Translations under genes and position numbers: made by a program | Assembly: GCA_025924845.1 (NCBI GenBank) | Contig: JAICHN010000050.1 | Coordinates: 1 to 17,946, forward strand | DNA: 17,946 bases | Source: Chloroflexota bacterium | GTDB lineage: Bacteria > Chloroflexota > UBA5177 > JANWHV01 | Reading direction: 5' to 3' | Shown: positions 14,884 through 17,946 of the stretch, one piece after another | How positions within the stretch are numbered: position 1 is the stretch's first letter | Layout: every line of letters begins with the position of its first letter | Notes under the pieces: generated by a model | Seen by the model: only the letters and a program-made list of their open reading frames with translations | Database searches by the model: none | What the model was told of the DNA's origin: nothing

Positions 14884-16599
14884 ATGGGGGCCATGATCGC
14901 CCCCGGCCCCACTCCAGTTCCAAGCGTCCGCGCCTTGTGGCGTGACGTCCTGCTTGCCCTCCTAGCCTACGCGGCGATCACCGCCGTTATGTTCCGGACC
15001 GTCCTCCAGGGGCTGAGCAACACCTTTCCCGTGGACCTTGGCGATCCACCGAACGAGGCATGGCTCGTCGCCTGGGGCGTGCATGCCCTCACCACGGCGC
15101 CGGGGCAGTTGCTTCAGGGAAATATCTACTTTCCTCATGCCCATGCCCTGATCTACAACGATAATATGCTGGGCCTCCTCCCGATCGCCACGCCGGTCTA
15201 CCTGCTCAGCGGGCACAACACCGCCCTTACCTACAACGTGCTCTACTTACTCTCGTTCGTCCTCTGCGGACTATTCACTTTCCTTCTGGCGCGCCGCCTC
15301 ACGGGCAGCGTACCGGGCGCCTTTCTGGCCGGAATTATCGTCGCCTTCAGTCCGTACCGCATGGTGCATCTCTCGCATCTCAATCAGTTGTCGGGACAAT
15401 GGGTGCCGCTCATCTTGCTCTTCTGGGAGCGCGCCCGCTCCGCCGCTCGACCGGGCAGCGCCGCTCGACTTTGGCCGGAGTGCGCCGCGATGGCCCTGTT
15501 TATCGTGCTGCAGGCGCTGTGCAGTATCTACTACATCGTCTTTCTAGCGACCTGCCTGTTGATTTACTTGATTGTCGATCTGGTTATGCGCGGCTGGGCG
15601 GAACTGAGGCGCTTCGTGGTGGGCGCTGCCGCCGCCGCCATTGTGGCCGGCCTGGTGCTGCTGCCGGTGATCGTCCCCTATCTCCAGCTGCAGAACAGGG
15701 TCGATGCGGTGCGCGGACCCGAGCAAGTGCTCTACTTTTCAGCCGACGTGCGGGATTTCCTGCATATGCCCGCGTTCAGCACGCTCTATGGTTGGACCGA
15801 ATCAGCACTCGGCGTCCCGGCCGGCGACGCGCATCAGTATTTGTTCCCCGGCCTTATCGCCTGTGTATTGGCGGTGATCGGCTGGGGTCGACGGCGCGAG
15901 CAGCCGGAAATTCGGATCTACGGCATACTGCTCCTCGTCACCGCCGTTCTCGCGCTGGGCCGTCAGCTCAAACTCTTCGACCGCCTGTACAATGTGCCTC
16001 TTCCCTATGCTTTGCTCTACGATCATGTGCCCGGTTTTCACGGCTTCCGTGATCCGGCCCGTTTCGCCTACATCGGTTTCTTTTGCATCGCCTTGCTTGC
16101 CGCCTGGGGCCTCGGTGCCGTGCTTGCCCGGCTGCCCGCACGTCGGACTATGGTGGCGGTGCTGCTGTGCGTGGGGGCGCTGGCGGAATATTGGATAGCC
16201 CCCGTCGCCACCGCGCGCGTGCCGGTCGGCTCGGCTATTCCTCCGGTGTATCGCTGGTTGGAAACCCAACCAGCCCGAACGGCGGTGCTCGAACTGCCGA
16301 TCGGCCAACAGAATGCCGTAATCTGGTCCGAGCAGGCCATGATGACCTATTATGCCACCTATCATTGGCGACAGATCGTCAACGGGGTCGGCGGCTATAC
16401 GCCGGCAGGCTACGAGGCCGACGCGGCCGTTCTGAATCGCTGGCCCACGCGGGCGGCCGAAGCACTGCTCCACAAGTGGGGGGCGCGGTATGTGATCTGG
16501 CATCCCGAGCAGGTTGGCCGGCCCGGCCCTCCGAATCGGCCGGCTACTCCTCTAGTTTGGCGAGGGGCGGACGGCACGAGCGTCTACGCGGTGCGGTAA
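14884..16599 (+). CDS. Polytopic membrane protein, GT-C glycosyltransferase-like
   Basis: This 571-residue integral membrane protein has roughly ten or more hydrophobic helices, including about 21-40, 95-110, 115-136, 144-157, 172-182, 200-232 and 243-266. A soluble C-terminal part of about 120 residues contains 'PVYRWLETQPARTAVLELPI' and 'YYATYHWRQIVNGVGGY'. The first extracytoplasmic loop has acidic residues D51 and D54 (VDLGDPPNEAW), then 'NIYFPHAHALIYNDN', which recall the catalytic loop of GT-C lipid-linked sugar transferases. On that basis it may transfer a sugar from a polyprenyl carrier, but substrate and activity are inferred. The start is ATG 14884; ATG 14893 is possible, and neither has a strong ribosome-binding site. 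It follows the zinc-ribbon gene by 6 nt. No cell-wall or polysaccharide cluster surrounds it. Confidence 0.75.
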   Translation: MGAMIAPGPTPVPSVRALWRDVLLALLAYAAITAVMFRTVLQGLSNTFPVDLGDPPNEAWLVAWGVHALTTAPGQLLQGNIYFPHAHALIYNDNMLGLLPIATPVYLLSGHNTALTYNVLYLLSFVLCGLFTFLLARRLTGSVPGAFLAGIIVAFSPYRMVHLSHLNQLSGQWVPLILLFWERARSAARPGSAARLWPECAAMALFIVLQALCSIYYIVFLATCLLIYLIVDLVMRGWAELRRFVVGAAAAAIVAGLVLLPVIVPYLQLQNRVDAVRGPEQVLYFSADVRDFLHMPAFSTLYGWTESALGVPAGDAHQYLFPGLIACVLAVIGWGRRREQPEIRIYGILLLVTAVLALGRQLKLFDRLYNVPLPYALLYDHVPGFHGFRDPARFAYIGFFCIALLAAWGLGAVLARLPARRTMVAVLLCVGALAEYWIAPVATARVPVGSAIPPVYRWLETQPARTAVLELPIGQQNAVIWSEQAMMTYYATYHWRQIVNGVGGYTPAGYEADAAVLNRWPTRAAEALLHKWGARYVIWHPEQVGRPGPPNRPATPLVWRGADGTSVYAVR

Positions 16600-16697
16600 G
16601 ATCACGGGAAAATAGCCCAACGGGAGCCTCCGGCTAAGGCCGGGTATGTGGTTGCAAAGATACGGGCATCTTAATTTCTGCTGCTGCTTGGGAGAGC

Positions 16698-16835
16698 TTA
16701 CGGGTGGGTATTAGGGTCGTTGACCGTCAATCCCTCAGCTTGCGCCGCGTCCAGCAGGCGTGAATCAGCACTGAGGAAAGTAAGCGCCTGCAAGCCGGGT
16801 GCCGGCAATAGGTTGTTGGCGCTGAGTGCCGTCGC
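16698..16835 (-). pseudogene. VapC-like PIN-domain toxin, C-terminal remnant
   Basis: Read on the minus strand, 45 codons ending in TAA encode a stretch that strongly resembles the end of a VapC-type PIN ribonuclease: 'ATALSANNLL', then 'LQALTFLSADSRLLDAAQAE', then 'GLTVNDPNTHP'. In intact PIN toxins this is the last helix-strand-helix, including the D of 'SADxRLL'. The N-terminal two thirds, with the catalytic acidic residues, are absent, and upstream of 16835 the frame turns into arginine/serine-rich nonsense. There is no start codon or ribosome-binding site. The frame meets the antitoxin-like fragment at about 16833, one frame off. It is therefore a broken gene. Identification is from remembered family patterns, not an alignment. 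Confidence 0.6.
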
Positions 16836-16953
16836 GCTCCTCAAGAATAATCTCCGAGAGCGGGAGCCCCGCGGGGATGTGGCGGGAGAGCGCGCCGCGC
16901 TCGGCAGCGGTGAGTGGCCGCTGGCTCAGATCAGAACTGGGGCGGGGCAACAT
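16831..16953 (-). pseudogene. Antitoxin-like C-terminal remnant fused to the PIN remnant
   Basis: The minus-strand frame starting at 16953 reads MLPRPSSDLSQRPLTAAERG, followed by 'ALSRHIPAGLPLSEIILEERD'. The proline-rich, then 'LSEIILEER' ending resembles the toxin-neutralising tail of small antitoxins that precede vapC genes. The DNA-binding N-terminal half is missing: the frame is closed by a stop only a few codons before the ATG. After D41 the frame runs on into sequence that, one frame over, encodes the toxin tail, so the end of the antitoxin gene and the start of the toxin gene seem to be deleted. The antitoxin assignment is weaker than the toxin one and leans on the adjacency. Confidence 0.4.
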
Positions 16954-16986
16954 CAGGCCGGCGGAGATAAGAGAGGCGGCTGCCGA

Positions 16987-17205
16987 TTAGCCGCGTCCGC
17001 CGGTTGCCGGCACGCCGCTTATCAGTTCTCCCAGCCTCAGCATCGCTCGGCCAAGAGCAATCAGCACGGCCCCAATCAGTGGACCGAAGCCACTGCGATA
17101 TCCGGTGAGCCTGCAGGAGTGACATTCCTTCATGCACGCCGCGAGATCCTGATGATGGAGACATGCGTACGACCACTTCAAGTCCGGTAGGCTGTAGAGA
17201 TCCAT
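16987..17205 (-). CDS. Possible small Cys/His-rich hypothetical protein
   Basis: This is a 72-residue frame on the minus strand with ATG at 17205 and a fair ribosome-binding site (GAGGGT, about nine bases upstream). The N-terminal half is rich in cysteine and histidine (SYACLHHQDLAACMKECHSC, about residues 12-31). The C-terminal half contains an amphipathic or weakly membrane-seeking helix 'PLIGAVLIALGRAMLRLGEL' (about 43-62). That composition looks coding, but I recognise no family. It lies downstream of the UbiA-like gene across an AT-rich stretch that could carry a promoter, and upstream of the toxin-antitoxin remnant. Overlapping frames on both strands make it uncertain. If real, the CxxxC/CxxC cysteines could bind metal. 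Confidence 0.35.
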   Translation of the reverse strand: MDLYSLPDLKWSYACLHHQDLAACMKECHSCRLTGYRSGFGPLIGAVLIALGRAMLRLGELISGVPATGGRG

Positions 17206-17295
17206 TGGTTGGCGACCCTCAGGGAACAGACCTGCCCACGTTGGGGAGGCTCACCACACCAATCTATACCGACACTTCAATTAATTACAGGAATT

Positions 17296-17320
17296 GTTAC
17301 CAAATTATCAATACGGTAAC
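17296..17320. repeat. Inverted repeat in an AT-rich island
   Basis: GTTACC (17296-17301) and GGTAAC (17315-17320) form a perfect 6-bp dyad. An inner 3-bp pairing gives an imperfect 25-base hairpin. It sits eight bases beyond the stop of the UbiA-like gene, in the most AT-rich part of the window. It may be an operator, or a weak transcript end for that gene; no T run follows. Confidence 0.35.
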
Positions 17321-17327
17321 GCATCAC

Positions 17328-17946
17328 CTACACCGAGGCGCCCGCCAACCAACCTACCGCCAGCGCCAGTGAGGCCAGCGCCACCACGCCAAAGTTGAAC
17401 TGGAGGGTGGACGCCGTGGGGCGGAGCCGATAGCCGAGCATGGCGCCCGCCAACAGCGTTACCGATAGCGCAAGCCCGATTGGGTACGCCGGCCCCCTAT
17501 AGCCGAGTACGGGAGCCAGTCCCAGGGTCAAGGCTTGCGCCAGGCCAAGCGCCCCCCAGCAGAGCAGGAGCGCGCGACGCATCCCCAGAGCGTGGGCCAG
17601 CCCGCGAACCCCGAAGCCGCTATCACCTTCCAGATCGGGGAGCGTATTGGCCAGATGCAAGGCGAGACCGAGCAGGATACCCAGCGGATAGACGGGGGCC
17701 AGCCGGGCGTTCAGGCTCCCCATGGCCGCCCAGGCCCATACCGGCAAGGTGGGAATGGCCAGCGCGTAGGGAAGCCAACTCCATTGGGTCCGCTTCAACC
17801 GCAGATCGTAGGCCAGCCCACAACCCAGTCCCACGCACGCGGCAGCCAACGTGGCGGGCGACAGGGTAGCTGAAAGGACGAGACAGACTATAGAGCAAGC
17901 CCAGGCGAAAGTTGCCGCCGACAGCGGACGGATCGCCCCCCGCGCC
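17328..17946 (-). CDS. UbiA-family prenyltransferase (C-terminal part)
   Basis: The minus-strand frame is open from the right window edge to TAG at 17328-17330, about 205 codons, so the N-terminus lies outside. The protein is a chain of hydrophobic helices typical of the UbiA superfamily, membrane enzymes that attach an isoprenoid chain to an aromatic or other acceptor (quinone, chlorophyll, heme or archaeal-type lipid pathways). Family marks are 'YDLRLKRTQWSWLPYALAIP' and the second aspartate-rich motif 'ANTLPDLEGDSGFGVRG', which binds Mg-diphosphate. The first aspartate motif would be upstream, outside the window. A TTG at 17849 could be misread as a start, but the frame upstream of it is clearly coding and hydrophobic. 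The acceptor cannot be assigned, and no quinone or pigment genes are nearby. Confidence 0.85.
   Translation of the reverse strand, partial: ARGAIRPLSAATFAWACSIVCLVLSATLSPATLAAACVGLGCGLAYDLRLKRTQWSWLPYALAIPTLPVWAWAAMGSLNARLAPVYPLGILLGLALHLANTLPDLEGDSGFGVRGLAHALGMRRALLLCWGALGLAQALTLGLAPVLGYRGPAYPIGLALSVTLLAGAMLGYRLRPTASTLQFNFGVVALASLALAVGWLAGASV

Larger units (their letters stand above)
16600..17327. other. 728-bp region without a full-size gene
   Basis: Between the GT-C-like gene and the UbiA-like gene no long, family-like reading frame exists on either strand. What can be made out is all on the minus strand: a possible 72-residue small gene, then fragments resembling the C-terminal ends of a toxin and its antitoxin. 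An AT-rich island (about 17265-17320) with a dyad lies near the right end. Bases 16600-16697 hold only weak 5-bp inverted repeats (for example CCGGC/GCCGG at 16630-16643). The plus-strand frame at 16720-17190 is antisense to the fragments and looks like a shadow. Confidence 0.7.

Noticed and set aside
16679..16688. Short CTG triplet run
   Set aside because: Three triplet repeats are too few to be a meaningful microsatellite.
16720..17190. 156-residue plus-strand frame in the gene-poor region
   Set aside because: It is antisense to the toxin and antitoxin remnants and the small minus-strand frame, and its composition (A/R/G/Q) shows no domain signs.

Overview
The window is 17.9 kb of GC-rich bacterial chromosome, densely packed with genes. 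It carries conserved housekeeping genes (uvrB, cdaA, cdaR, dnaG), an ABC-transport locus cut by the left edge and a UbiA-type gene cut by the right edge. I recognise no rRNA, tRNA, CRISPR array, prophage or insertion sequence. The protein style fits a Chloroflexota-like bacterium: long peptide-type permeases, a UgpC-type ATPase, a GT-C-like membrane protein, and a PIN-domain tail ending in a PN-x-HP pattern. This placement is an inference from general resemblance, not from a marker gene.

Left part (1-5028). A plus-strand operon encodes the C-terminal end of a family 5 solute-binding protein, two DppB/DppC-type permeases, and an FAD-dependent amine or amino-acid oxidoreductase whose start overlaps the second permease. 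This suggests import of an amino compound and its oxidation. No OppD/OppF ATPase is visible. The operon ends at a perfect 19-bp hairpin. Convergent to it lies a UgpC/MsmX-type ATPase gene, which belongs to a different (carbohydrate-type) transporter class.

Middle part (5147-12452). uvrB on the minus strand is divergent from cdaA-cdaR, the membrane di-adenylate cyclase and its YbbR-domain partner. cdaR converges on a HAD-IIA phosphatase gene, and one hairpin covers both stop codons. That phosphatase gene is divergent from dnaG.

Right part (12453-17946). A 183-bp spacer with two tiny overlapping reading frames leads to an S9-family serine peptidase. Next come a strong hairpin with a -10-like box, a 76-residue CxxC/CxxC zinc-ribbon-like protein, and a polytopic GT-C-like membrane protein. 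A 728-bp stretch follows with no full-size gene. It holds a possible 72-residue small gene and what looks like the deletion scar of a vapBC-type toxin-antitoxin pair. The window ends inside a minus-strand UbiA-family prenyltransferase gene.

I found no clear new defence or mobile system. The best leads are the toxin-antitoxin scar, the overlapping mini-ORFs between dnaG and the peptidase, the shared stop-codon hairpin, and the transporter/oxidase operon without visible ATPases.
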